Assembly (NCBI GenBank): GCA_932526585.2
Contig: OW052248.1
Span: forward strand, 50,161,287-50,225,286
Direction: 5' to 3'
Source of the DNA: Philonthus cognatus
Taxonomy: Eukaryota > Arthropoda > Insecta > Coleoptera > Staphylinidae
Length of the DNA: 64,000 bases
Shown here: piece after piece, positions 21,333 through 32,304 of the stretch
How the letters are laid out: each line of letters begins with the position of its first letter
How positions within the stretch are numbered: the first letter of the stretch is position 1
Notes under the pieces: model-generated
Databases searched by the model: none
Seen by the model: the letters and a program-made list of their open reading frames with translations, nothing else
What the model was told of the DNA's origin: nothing
Position numbers and translations under genes: made by a program

Positions 21333-22646
21333 CGAGGTGTGGAAATTAAGTGATGAGATTGGCAGCATAGCGTTCGATACGGCAACACTGGAAGCACGTG
21401 GCTTGGAGGGGTGACAGATGGACATGCGATAGGCGTTCAGTACAAGTTTGAACTTGATCGAGTCATTACGCTGTGCGTAGTCATTGTTCTCGTGAAACCG
21501 TATTTTGAAGTGCGTTCTAAAAATGAGTGATATTAATTTCGAGCAACGGTGTGCTATCAGGTTTTGCTTGAGACTTGGGTACAGTGCAACAGAAACTTTT
21601 GCAAAACTTCAGCAGGCCTACGGAGATAGTGTTTTGTCAAGAGCCCAGGTTTTTTTATGGTTTAAGGCATTTTCAGAAGGAAGAGAGTCGATGGAAGATG
21701 AATCACGCAGCGGAAGGCCTGCAACAGCAAGAACCGATGAAAATGTCGACAGAATCCGGGAACTTGTGCGTTCAGATCGTCGGTTAACGATAAGAATGAT
21801 GGGGGAACAGTTGAATTTGAGTCACACCACCGTTCATCACGTTTTGACCAATGAATTGGGGATGAGAAAGATCTGCGCGAAAATGGTTCCAAAAAACCTT
21901 TCGTAGGAACAAAAGGACATTAGAAGGGCAAGGTGCCTTGACTTTTTGGAATCGATTGAAAATGATCCACATTTTTTGGAACATGTCATCACTGGTGACG
22001 AGAGTTGGGTGTTTGAATACGACCCGGAAACAAAACGCCAGAGCATGCAATGGTGCACGCCAGGCTCTCCAAGGCCCAAAAAAGCAAGAATTAGCAAATC
22101 ATAAATTAAATGCATTCTGATTTGTTTCTTTGATAGCCAGGAAATCGTCCACAAAGAGTTTGTGCCTCAAGGCCAAACAGTAAATCAACACTTTTACCGC
22201 GAGGTTCTTGATAGACTCCGAAAAAGGATCATTCGTGTGAGATCACACATCAAGAACAATTGGATCCTGCATCATGACAATGCGCCGTGTCACACAGCAA
22301 TATCAATAAACCAGTTTTTGACCAATAAAAATATTCCTGTGGCTCCTCAGCCTCCTTACTCACCTGACTTGAGTCCTGATGACTTTTTCCTCTTCCCTAA
22401 ATTGAAAATTCATCTGAAGGGACGTTATTTTGGGACACTCGAAAACATTAAAACGGCTGTAACCGACCAGCTGAAGGCAATCCCAGTATCCGAGTTCCAG
22501 CACTGCTATGAGGAGTGGAAGAAACGTCTCCAACGCTGTGTGGCTTCCCAAGAGAATTACTTTGAAGGAGACAACATTTAATTGTAATTTTATTCGAATA
22601 AAACTAATTTAAAAAATCAGTCTCATCACTTAATTTCCACACCTCG
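21333..22646 (+). mobile_element. Mariner element, 1,314 bp
   Basis: The terminal repeats CGAGGTGTGGAAATTAAG are flanked by a TA duplication at 21331-21332 and 22647-22648. They match for about 26 bp, then with mismatches. Size and ends are typical of mariner. Confidence 0.93.
21523..22581 (+). pseudogene. Mariner DD34D transposase with two in-frame stops
   Basis: A 352-codon frame, the usual mariner length. The transposase binds the TIRs and cuts and pastes the element at TA. Seen: an N-terminal helix-turn-helix pair (about residues 1-110, with SRAQVFLWFKAF and ESRSGRPATA), then the DDE domain with TGDESW (first D), HHDNAPCH (second D) and SPDLSPDDFFLFPKLK (third D); 34 residues separate the last two. 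TAG at 21904 and TAA at 22102 interrupt an otherwise unshifted frame, so this copy is dead but recent. I took the ATG at 21523 (MSDINFEQRC), the family's usual start. Confidence 0.92.
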
Positions 22647-22648
22647 TA

Positions 22649-23565
22649 TACTATCCACAGCAAATGCACTTGATTTTAAGAAAATATATTTTAAGTTTAC
22701 AAAAAATAAGTAAAACCGCTTATTTACCAATACGAGTATCAGTAATATCCAGTTTTAACGAATAATTAAATTGATCTAAATCCCAGATTTATACTTCTAT
22801 CCCCAATTTTATAAATTTTGCACTTATGTACATATATCCTTTTCATGTGCAGTTTTAATATTTCTCGCGCGCAGGTATTCTTGCTCTGTATCTTTGGAAA
22901 AATGTATCAACTCCAGAGAGGTACACAAATCACTTTTACACTCACTATACATAATGTTTTTAATTATAAAAACAATTTGAAAATTTGCTTATGACGGAAT
23001 CTCTAGTGTCGTTTACAAAACTTCAATCAGCTCAATATGAGTTGTTACCCGGGTTACGTAAACAAACGTAACTAACAAATTTGTATATCCTAACAAGAGT
23101 GGATATGATGCTTATATCTTTACACTTTAGTGAGCAAATATGATATGAATTTCTGGGTAGGAGTAGGAAAATACTTTTTGTTGCAAAGTATAAAATGAAA
23201 CATTATTTCTCTTTGTAATAATCAACTTTGAAAACATAAAGAATATTACTTTAAAAAAAATACAAATTATCAAAGTTGTTCCTATTAAGCTAAACGTTTA
23301 ATCTCAATTATCGATTACAAATTACATTTTTTAATAAAATATTTCTTTAAAATCAAAACTAGAGGCAACTTTCCTATCATGATTTTCTTTTTCTTATTTC
23401 AGTAGCACCCTCTACAATAAATTTAAAATTTGATATTAAAAATAGAGTTTAATAGTTTTATAAAGAATTACTATATAGTAATAAAATATGATGATTATTA
23501 GAAAAAAGTGTTTCCTCTTAGGACAGTAATCCGAGGGCAAATGTAATAGAAATGTATTTGTAATA
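22649..23565. other. A+T-rich repeat-derived DNA
   Basis: 23270-23560 resembles 30780-31210 (GATTACAAATTAC..., AGTAATCCG-GG-A), so it is part of an older dispersed repeat. No gene. Confidence 0.55.
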
Positions 23566-23860
23566 CAGTGCGATCATTTAAATTATAATTTAGAGTAGGC
23601 AGCATTTTTTTGTGTAGTTGCCCAGACTGCTAATTGAATGATGGAATAAATCTGAGGTTATGCTACACTGTGTTTACAGTCAGTAGTGCCAATCTAATTA
23701 GAATATCAAATTTCTTGAATAATTTTCTCACTTATCACTTGGTGAAACATTTTTAAATATTGATAATGAAGGTTTAAATTAAATTACACTTGGTTTGTTT
23801 CACATTTTTTTTTTTTTTTATCAAAGCCTACTCTAAATCATGTTTTAAACGATCGCAATG
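23566..23860. mobile_element. MITE, 295 bp
   Basis: The ends CAGTGCGATCATTTAAA and TTTAAACGATCGCAATG are inverted and flanked by TA. TTTAGAGTAGGC is shared further in. A T11-like run lies inside. Confidence 0.65.
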
Positions 23861-23953
23861 TACTTGTTGGTGCAATTTGAGGGTATCCAACTAAATATTT
23901 AATATAGTTCTTTACTAACTGTATTGTTTTGAGTTTACGTGAAGTGATTAATC

Positions 23954-24214
23954 ACAAATAGAAAGACTGTTATTCCTTACTTCACTTTTTATTTTTATGT
24001 TAGATGTACATTTCGAGACACAAGGTGCTCATTATCAATAACAAACTAAATTCTTAAAACTATGTGCGCGGTATATATGGTTGACGGGTTATCGGAAAAA
24101 CCAAAAAGTAATTAAACCTATTGTTAGCGGCTAAAGGTTCGAGATGGGTGTCGGTGTCATTACATTATCTGCATTATCAAAAGTGAAGTAAGGAATAACA
24201 GTCTTTCTATTTGT
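23954..24214. mobile_element. MITE with ACAAATAGAAAG ends, long form
   Basis: Inverted ends ACAAATAGAAAGACTGTTAT, about 35 bp matching. The same family occurs as pure hairpins at 40165 and 41303. This copy keeps ~140 bp of non-palindromic interior. Confidence 0.75.
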
Positions 24215-24776
24215 AGTTCTTTACTGCTTTAATATTATTATGATGATTGAATTGTTGTACAATCATAACAGTTATAATTGTTTCAAAATAGTTATAGTTT
24301 ACGATACATACAAATCTGTTAGTGATCATATGCATTACAAAAAGTAACTATTTTAAATTCTGAATTCTTAATTGTAGATAACTGTGTTGCTATTTTAAAC
24401 CATCAATAATATTTTAATGTGTCCGATTCTATGAAGTAAAATAGAATGACTGTGGCACCTGGGGTTATTAATTAAAGGCAATCGGTGACGCCATGCCACC
24501 ACAGGGTGAAGTGAGTAATGGTTTCCAATCGTTGGAGCAATAAAATTACGCGGTCGTCGGGGCGGGGGTCATCAATTAAGGCCGGTATTTATAAACGTGT
24601 GTTTGGCGAACGCTTGTATGTGATGTAATTTAATCGACCAAAAAAGATTTTCTATTATTTCCTGTAAGTATTGATCTGTTTTATAATTGGCACAAAAATT
24701 TCCGAACAACAATAGTTAATAAATCATCATGAATTAATAACATGATATTATTTAATAAGCGTAAAATACGATATTA
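24215..24776. other. Unique-looking, less A+T-rich DNA
   Basis: About 24440-24610 (GGTGACGCCATGCCACCAC, GGGGCGGGGGTCATC) does not look like the surrounding repeats and has no long frame. It could be a conserved non-coding or regulatory stretch of a neighbouring gene; nothing in it proves this. Confidence 0.35.
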
Positions 24777-24887
24777 CATTTTGACCATAAGTTACTTGAT
24801 CGACTGTCACTTGGTCGATTAGTTTTTGACTATGACAGTATTATCACATTAATCACTCTGTCGACTGTTTTTCGACCACTATGATAG

Positions 24888-25150
24888 TTCAAACATTAAA
24901 ACTGCGATTCTTTTCGCAATCTACAACAAATTAGTCTTACAAAGACTATATCAAATACTCATTGAAACAACTACTTCCCGAGCTAATACTCCGACGGAAA
25001 TTGAATTATACAACAAGTGTTTGCTGTTACATACAGTAACCTACTGTAAATGTGACAATTTGGGTCAAATTGTTCAGGCCATCTATAGACGCGTTTCGAG
25101 ATTTATCTCTCATCAGTATAGCTTTGCCATTTCCTCTAAACAATTTGACA
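24888..25150 (-). mobile_element. 263-bp hammerhead-bearing element, family 2, copy a
   Basis: Runs from TTCAAACATTAAAA to AATTTGACA. It matches 58292-58554 over the whole length at high identity, with unrelated flanks. No coding capacity. Confidence 0.7.
25077..25128 (-). ncRNA. Hammerhead ribozyme, family 2, intact core
   Basis: On the minus strand: stem I CTATA, core CTGATGA (25116-25110), stem II GAGAT-AA-ATCTC, GAAA (25097-25094), CGCGTC, predicted cleavage after the base at 25088, then TATAG closing stem I. GGC and GCC extend stem I beyond an internal loop. All core bases match the consensus. Stem III is again the minimal self-complementary ACGCGU. Confidence 0.85.
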
Positions 25151-25403
25151 CCTTAGACTGGCGGTCACGTTACCGTTCAAACATAACTATGATATTTTGA
25201 CTGTAGGTCACTTGGTCAACTGTTTGTTTATGAGGATGTTTTCACATTAAATCACTTTGTCTACAGTTCTTTGACTATTACGGCATTTTGACTTTAGTTC
25301 ACCCGGTTGGCCGACTTTTGACTAATAGTATTTGCACATTTAATCACTTAGTCGACAGTATTTTGACAATTATATTATTTTGAATATTGTGACTGTAAGT
25401 AGC

Positions 25404-25575
25404 GAGTTTCTTCCACTCCCAGATTAAGCATGAAGTAAAATTTCGAGTTTAGAAAAGCCTGAAAATTGGGATTTGCCGGGGCGCGCGAGCAAAGCGAGTC
25501 GCGCCCCTGCAAATCCAAATTTTCAGGCTTTTCTAAACTCGAAATTTTACTTCATGCGCCAACCATATAAAACAC
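25404..25575 (+). repeat. FB palindrome, forward, core type 2
   Basis: Same GGGGCGCGCGAGC tip as 2300-2471. J end changed to AACCATATAAAACAC. Confidence 0.85.
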
Positions 25576-25813
25576 CGATTTAGAGGAAAATTGAAAATAT
25601 GGATTACTTATATAATTTAAATTTATGAAATTTGATGTGCCTGCGGCCTTCGCTCCCTTGCCTTTAAAACAAAAATAATAACAAAATAAATAGCTAACAG
25701 AAAAATAACCTTTTATTTCATTATTCCATTGTTTCAAGACTTATGGGGGGAATTTATTTAGTTTAATATAGTCTATAAAATCTTCGTAGAAAATGATTTC
25801 ATATTATTTTTTA
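25576..25813. other. A+T-rich spacer
   Basis: Nothing recognised. Confidence 0.5.
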
Positions 25814-26695
25814 CTTTCCCCCGTATGTAATACAAAGGGAAAGTATTGTTTTCGTGAAAATTTTCGAATCAAAAATTTTAGCGGAAATATCCGTTTTGAG
25901 GTCCCCTGAGTCGAATAAGACCATTTTTGAAAAATATCTGTCTGTGTGTCTGTGTGCGCTGTACCGCAAAAACCGCTAAAGATATCGAGATGAAACTTGA
26001 AACTTAAGCTTTTTGTTACAATCGGAAGAACTGAAAAGCTTTTGGTGAAAATCGGAAAACCGGAAGTGGTACTATACTCTTAGCGTTTTTTCAGATTTTT
26101 TCAATAAATGTTCATCAAACAAAAAATTCTTTCAACTAAAAGTTGTAGATAATAACAAAATGAAGATGTATTGTTCATTTACTTTTTGTCATAGCACTCT
26201 TAGTTTTTGAGATATTTCAAAAGTTGTGTGTTTTATCTAGTTATTGGTGTGTGACAGTGTATGTGTCGATACAATTGAAAAATGTTTCAAATAAAAGTTG
26301 TAGGAAATGAAAAACTAAAGATTTTTTGTAGACTCACTTTTTGTCATAGCACTCTTAGTTTTTGAGATATTTAATAAATAGTGTTTTTTATCTAGTCATT
26401 GATTTGTGTCAGTGTGTGTGTTGATACAATTGGAAAATGTTTCAAATAAAAGTTGTAGGTAATAAAATATTAAAGATTTTTTGTATTTTCACTTTTTGTC
26501 GTAGCACTCTTAGTTTTTCAGATATTCAATAAATAGTGTTTTTTATCTAGTCATTGGTTTGTGTCAATATGTGTTGATCCAATTGAAAAATGTTTCAAAT
26601 AAAAGTTGTAGTTATCAAAAAGTTGAAGACATTTTGAAAATAATAATGCTACAAATATTTTAAAAGTGATTTAATACGCAATTTACGGGGGAAAG
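25814..26695. mobile_element. MITE with CTTTCCCCCGTA ends, 882 bp
   Basis: The left CTTTCCCCCGTA and right TACGGGGGAAAG are flanked by TA. The interior is non-coding and contains a minisatellite (26110-26630). Confidence 0.75.
26110..26630 (+). repeat. 155-bp minisatellite, ~3.3 copies
   Basis: TAGCACTCTTAGTTTTT recurs at 26192, 26347 and 26502. Each unit also has AAATGTTTCAAATAAAAGTTG and TTTTATCTAGT. Confidence 0.8.
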
Positions 26696-26784
26696 TACTA
26701 TGATGGACACATCACCATTTTTTTTTTAATCGGTTCAGAAATAACCAAGTTTTTACAAGGAATTTAAAAAACCCAAATAATATA

Positions 26785-27264
26785 CAGGGTGCACAAATTT
26801 AAAGAGGTCCTTTGATATCAACATGAAACAAGAGTTTTAGGTCTCTATTTTTACTGGACGCCCCCACAGAGCCTAGTGGACCCTTGCTACGCACTGGAGA
26901 GCTGAGATATTTTCCGAGAACGTACAAATAGGACACCCTAAATAAATAACTATGAATGCAGACTAAATGAAATAATATTGCATAATATTGCACATTAGAA
27001 TAAAACATATGAAAATAATAACAGGGAGTAATTGCACCAGCAGGCAGGAATACAGCATATATAACAACATCACGAATGTGAATTACAAAAAAATATACCA
27101 CTCGTATCAGATACTTACAGAGGCCTACGTGCGTAGGTAATTGGACTTAACGCTCTTTTTAGTGTGTGTAAAATTAACGTTAATTTTCTGTCACGAAATA
27201 TATAGGGAATTTTTCTTTTGAGTTCAGTTGATTTTATAATAAAGTTCAATTTGATGCTTCTAAC
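26785..27264. other. Possible single end of a TA-type transposon, then spacer
   Basis: TACAGGGTGCACAAATTTAAAG resembles Tc1/mariner-type termini, but no matching right end was found. The rest is A+T-rich with no supported gene. Confidence 0.3.
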
Positions 27265-27358
27265 GAGTGTTTCCAATCCTTGATTAGGCATGAAGTAAAA
27301 TTTCGAGTTTAGAAAAGCCTTAAAATGTTTCTTCATGCGCCACGCGCACATAATACTG
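27265..27358 (+). repeat. FB copy, forward, core deleted
   Basis: The S arm is intact; after AAAAGCCTTAAAATG it goes straight to TTCTTCATGCGCCACGCGC. First member of a 507-bp composite unit (27265-27771) repeated from 27772. Confidence 0.75.
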
Positions 27359-27510
27359 TTACAGCGTAAAGTCCAAAAACAGACTCGAGCAAACCCGGTG
27401 CTCGTTCGTGTATAGTCGGGTATGATCGTGTGTGGTTAAACACTTAACGCTATACTGTTTTTGTTTATGTTTGTAAAAATGTTGATTTCCATTTGAAATT
27501 CACGTCTAAC

Positions 27511-27671
27511 GAGTATCTTCCACTCCCAGACTAAGCATGAAGTAAAATTTCGAGTTTAGAAAAGCCCCGCGTAGAAAATTTGTCGAGGGTCGCGCAGCGA
27601 CCCGAGACAAATTTTCATGGGGCTTTTCTAAACTCGAAATTTTACTTCATGCGCCACGCATATAAAACACT
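27511..27671 (+). repeat. FB palindrome, forward, core type 1
   Basis: GCCCCGCGTAG arm on the S side, CATGGGGC on the J side. Confidence 0.85.
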
Positions 27672-27771
27672 GGTTTCAATGATTTAGCAGTTTAATTTTA
27701 ATACTGATTAAGCAGTTTACTTTTAATACTGACTATATAATATATAATAAAGTTCAATTCGATGCTTCATG

Positions 27772-27876
27772 CGAGTGTTTCCAATCCTTGATTTAGCATG
27801 AAGTAAAATTTCGAGCTTAGAAAAGCCTTAAAATTTTAAACAACTTTTTCTTTATGCGCCACGCGCTCATAATACC
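27772..27876 (+). repeat. FB copy, forward, core deleted
   Basis: Second tandem copy of 27265-27358, with TTTAAACAACTTTTTC in place of the inner arm. Confidence 0.75.
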
Positions 27877-28018
27877 GTTACAGCGTAAAGTCCAAAAACA
27901 GGCTCGAGCAAACCGGGTGCTTGTTCGTGTATAGTCGGGTATGATCGTGTGTGGTTAAACACTTTACGTTACACTGTTTTTGTTTATGTTTGTGAAAATG
28001 TTGATTTCCACTTCTAAC

Positions 28019-28179
28019 GAGTGTCTTCCACTCCCAGACTAAGCATGAAGTAAAATTTCGAGTTTAGAAAAGCCCCGCGTAGAAAATTTTTCTCGGGTCG
28101 CGCAGCGACCCGAGACAAATTTTCACGGGGCTTTTCTAAACTCGAAATTTTACTTCATGCGCCACGCGTATAAACCACT
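28019..28179 (+). repeat. FB palindrome, forward, core type 1
   Basis: Second tandem copy of 27511-27671; tip flanked by TTCTCGGG and CCCGAGAC. Confidence 0.85.
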
Positions 28180-28180
28180 G

Positions 28181-28662
28181 AAATATTATAAAATTTAATA
28201 TATTCTTGTTTAGAAATTTATTTTTTAAATCCTATTTTAGCAGTTTATTTTGAATACTGATTTAATATTATATTTGTTTAGAAATTTATTTTTGTAATCC
28301 TATTTTAGCAGTTTGTTTTAAATACTGATTAAGCAGTATATTTGTAATTTAACAATATTTATTATGAAATTAAAAATATTCTGCTAATTCAGTATTAAAA
28401 ACAAACTGCAATATTTATTGTGAAATTAAAAATATTCTGCTAACTTAGTATTACAAATAAACTGCAATATTTATTGTAAAATTAAAAATACACTGCAATT
28501 TTTAATTTCACAATAAATATTCGAGATTATTTTTAAAACTAAGTCAGTAGCGAATTTTTAATTTCGCAATAATATTGTGAAATTAAAAATCCACTGCTTA
28601 GCCAGTATTAAAAATAAACTGCTTAATCAGTATTAAAAATAAACTGCTAAATCATTGAAACC
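28181..28662. repeat. A+T-rich centre of a larger mirrored array
   Basis: AGCAGTTT-N-AATACTGATT and its complement, and AATATTTATTGTGAAATTAA and its complement, alternate here. The FB units to the left are forward and the next one is reverse, so 27265-29000 reads roughly as an inverted duplication centred near 28430. Confidence 0.6.
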
Positions 28663-28825
28663 AGTGTTTTATACGCGTGGCGCATGAAGTAAAATTTCGA
28701 GTTTAGAAAAGCCCCGTGAAAATTTGTCTCGGGTCGCTGCGCGACCCTCGACAAATTTTCTACGCGGGGCTTTTCTAAACTCGAAATTTTACTTCATGCT
28801 TAGTCTGGGAGTGGAAGACACTCGT
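28663..28825 (-). repeat. FB palindrome, reverse, core type 1
   Basis: Left inner arm GCCCCGTG, right CTACGCGGGGC. Confidence 0.85.
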
Positions 28826-28916
28826 TAGAACTGTATTTCAATTGGAAATCAACATTTTCAGAAACATAAACAAAAACACTGTACCTTAAAGTGTTTAACC
28901 ACACACGATCATACCC

Positions 28917-29685
28917 GACCATACACGAACAAGCACCCGGTTTGCTCGTGTCTGTTTTTGGACTTTACGCTGTAACAGTATTTTGTGCGCGTGGCGCATA
29001 AAGAAAAAGTTGTTTAGTCTTTTAAAAAAAATTCTAATTTTACTTTTAAGAGCGATATGCGATATGCTTTCTTGTTCGAACAATTAATGTTTTATCCCAG
29101 AATTTTGACGACACAAAAAAATGTTTAGATCCAACAAGATGGTGCCACAGCACTTACTACAGCAGTGCATTGTAGATAACGGAATCATTCTATGATTGTA
29201 AACGCAATTATTTCTTTAAGTGTTTACATTGCTAACATCGCAAACAAATTCACAGAAGTCCGATGTGGTCCAGTCAAACCAATGAATGCTACAAATCGAT
29301 AAATGATTGTGCAAATGATAAAAACTGTAACAAGTTAAATTGAAACTGCCTTTGACAGAAAAATTGAAATCGAATGTGTTTTAAATTGGTTGTAAACATT
29401 TATTTATGCATTGTTTGTGCCTAATATTAAATATGTACATTTTCCCGTCGAACGGAAGCTCAAGATGAGTACAAAACATATTAGCAATTTAAACAGAACT
29501 TAAGAAAGTAATTGCCGCTAAATACTTACTTTTAAACCAATTAGTTTGTAATTATCATATTAGCGTTATGTTACCTAAGACTTTCTGTAACCTTTATAAT
29601 ATAACTTGCTATTGAAGTTTTCTGAATAGATTTAAACTTTCCATTAAAACCTATAAAACACACAATAACTTATATCGAGATGAAA
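28917..29685 (+). repeat. 769-bp tandem duplication, copy 1
   Basis: Begins GACCATACACGAACAAGCAC and ends ACTTATATCGAGATGAAA. It includes a diverged half FB end (GCGCGTGGCGCATAAAG). ATCCAACAAGATGGTGCC at about 29130 would read IQQDGA, a phrase of Tc1/mariner transposases, but the surrounding frame is not convincing. Confidence 0.85.
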
Positions 29686-30454
29686 GACCATACACGAACA
29701 AGCACCCGGTTTGCTCGTGTCTGTTTTTTGGACTTTATGCTGTAACAGTATCTTGTGCGCGTGGCGCATAAAGATAAAGTTGTTTAGTCTTTTAAAAAAA
29801 AATTCTAATTTTACTTCTAAGAGCGATATTCAATATGCATTCTTGTTAGAACAATTAATGTTTTATCCCAGAATGTTGAAGACACAAAAAAATGTTTAGA
29901 TCCAGCAAGATGATGCCACAGCACTTACTACAGCAGTGCATTGTAGATAACGGAATCATTCTACGATTGTAAACGCAATTATTTCTTTAAGTGTTTACAT
30001 TGCTAACATCGCAAACGAATTCACAGAAGTCCAATGTGGTCCAGGCAAACCAATGAATGCTACAAATCGATAAATGATTGTGCAAATGATAAAAACTGTA
30101 ACAAGTTAAATTGAAACTGCCTTTGACAGAAAAATTGAAATCGAATGTGTTTTAAATTGGTTGTAAACATTTATTTATGCATTGTTTGTGCCTAATATTA
30201 AATATGTACATTTTCCAGTCGAACGGAAGCTCAAGATGAGTACAAAACATATTGGCAATTTCAACAGAACTTAAGAAAGTAATTGCCGCTAAATACTTAC
30301 TTTTAAACCAATTAGTTTGTAATTATCATATTAGCGTTATGTTACCTAAGACTTCCTGTAACTTTAATAATATAACTTTCTATTGAAGTTTTCTGAATAG
30401 ATTTAAACTTTCCATTAAAACCTATAAAACACACAATAACTTATATCGAGATGA
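29686..30454 (+). repeat. 769-bp tandem duplication, copy 2
   Basis: Head-to-tail with copy 1, a few percent different (for example CAGCAAGATGATGCC at 29903). Confidence 0.85.
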
Positions 30455-30885
30455 AAAGCATTTCTATTCAAAACCCTCCCTTCTAATCCTACATAAAATG
30501 ACTTTAAGGGAAACCTATATATTATTCAGCCATATAAATAGATCCATCGTACGTTACCGGCATCTACGATTATAATCATGCACAGCATTTTAACTAAAAG
30601 CAACTATATTCTATACTCTTTATTTGTAAACATAGAACAGCAAAAACAACTGAAAATATGTATTTGCTAATATTTTAATATCAAACACATGTAAAATAAT
30701 TAAGAATTTTTAAGTAGGACGAGAGAAAATCAATTAACATTATTCACAAATATATAAACATTATTTATTTGTATGTAAACACAATTCTTGATTACAAATT
30801 ACTTTTTTAAATAACAACTTTCTCTAAAATTATATTTAGAGGTAAATAAATTTGGGTGAGTTACGTGAAGATGAAAATAACTTGA
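30455..30885. other. A+T-rich spacer
   Basis: 30780-30845 begins the dispersed repeat also seen at 23270. No gene. Confidence 0.5.
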
Positions 30886-31010
30886 AATAAAACACGATTA
30901 ACCTTTTTTCACAAATTTATTCTTTACCAGATGTACATTTTGGATATAAAATGACCATTACCAATGGTTTAATGATTAAATTTGTGAAGAAAGGTTAAAC
31001 GTGTTTTATT
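30886..31010. repeat. Hairpin insertion, ~35-bp arms
   Basis: ATAAAACACGATTAACC...CACAAATTTA is mirrored by TAAATTTGTGAAG...AAACGTGTTTTAT. TTTAGAGGTA (30836) and AATTAGAGGTA (31021) on the two sides suggest it interrupted the repeat seen at 23340. Confidence 0.65.
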
Positions 31011-31329
31011 ACAAGTTATAATTAGAGGTACTTTTCTTTTATGACAATTTTATTTTTCTCATCTTTAAACGCTCTCTATAGTAAATTTAAAATTTGACAA
31101 TGAAAATAACGTTTTTAAGTTATCCAAAACGTTTTGTAAAGAATGATTTTTTGTCTAAAATGGGCAATAAAAAAGTTATTCCTATCTGGGCAGTAATCCG
31201 GGGACACACGGTATACGTTAAATTTAACACTTCGCTTGCGGATTATCTATCAGAAAATTGATATATTATTCAAATATATTTTAATATTTTAAAACGTCTC
31301 CACTATTAAGGAATTTAGTAAATAGTTAA

Positions 31330-32304
31330 AAAAGAACCTATTTCTTATATGATCGATCCATTGACAATTTCCCTAAAATTTGGTACCGATACGTAGACGA
31401 TGTTTTCGCCATCATCAAAAACACCACTAACAATAATAATTTAAAATCAGAATTAAATAACCTTCATCCCAGGATAAATTTTACAGTTGAAATTGAAAAT
31501 AACGGAAAACTCCCCTTTTTAGATATTCTTGTAAGTAGAAACGACAATAAGCTAGATTTTAATATATATAGAAAACGTACTCATACGTTTAATTATATCC
31601 ACTCATCATCTTCGACACCGATTAAATATCAACTTTCAGCATTTAAAAGTATGATAGACAGAGCGATTAAATTACCACTTTCAGAAGAAAACAGGAAAGC
31701 AGAATTTAAGTTTATATTGGAAATAGCAAAATTTTTAGATTATAACCCTAATATCATTCAAAAATTAATTAATAAGAGCATAAAATCTCACAAGATCAAA
31801 TCAATAACGAGTTTACAGGAGCAAGAGAAACAGCCTATTAAATATGCTAGAGTCATTTACGTACCTAGACTAAATAATCTTATAAATAAGTTATTTAAAA
31901 AAATCAACCTCACAGCAGCACAATACACAAATTCAAAAAGTGGTATACTTTTAGGAAACACATTTAGTAAAAGAGAATTCATTGAAAAATCTGGAATTTA
32001 TTCAATAAAATGTGATAACTGTGAGAAAGTGTATATCGGCCAAACAACCCGCAATTTAAATATTAGATTCAAAGAACACAGTTATCACATTAAAAACCAG
32101 AATTCAGAAAAATCTGCAATTGCACATCATAACTTTACAACAGGTCATAAATTCAGCATCAACAATATGAAACTCCTAAAAGAGTCCAATAAGTATCAAT
32201 TAAACATGTTGGAAGCCATAGAAATGCGTAAAAATAAAAATAATTTATTGAACTTCGATTTTAGTCCCTTAAATAACCCGCTTCTAAATATGTTACCTCC
32301 ATAA
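31330..32304 (+). pseudogene. Penelope-like element: RT C-terminal part plus GIY-YIG endonuclease
   Basis: An open frame of about 324 codons without its own credible start; a stop lies just upstream, so the element is 5'-truncated. It begins inside the RT: YRYVDDVFAI at about 31390 carries the catalytic DD in the YVDD form typical of Penelope-like elements, followed by GKLPFLDILV. The C-terminal third is a GIY-YIG nuclease: GIYSI, a CDNC cysteine pair, VYIGQTT, then R and EH, with LEAIE near the end. In this class the GIY-YIG domain nicks the target and the RT copies the RNA. The frame ends NPLLNMLPP and a ~180-bp 3' region follows. The domain itself has no internal break. Confidence 0.9.

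Larger units (their letters stand above)
24777..25403. repeat. Degenerate TCACTTGGTCGACTG tandem repeat
   Basis: The phrases 'TTTTGACTAT..GTATTTTCACATTAAATCACT' and 'AAGTCACTTGGTCGACTG' recur with a loose ~80-100-bp spacing, interrupted by the ribozyme element at 24888-25150. Related text returns at 48480-49130. Confidence 0.6.

Noticed and set aside
29100..29180. IQQDGA phrase as a Tc1/mariner transposase relic
   Set aside because: Only six residues fit; the flanking frame shows no further transposase motif in either duplicate.
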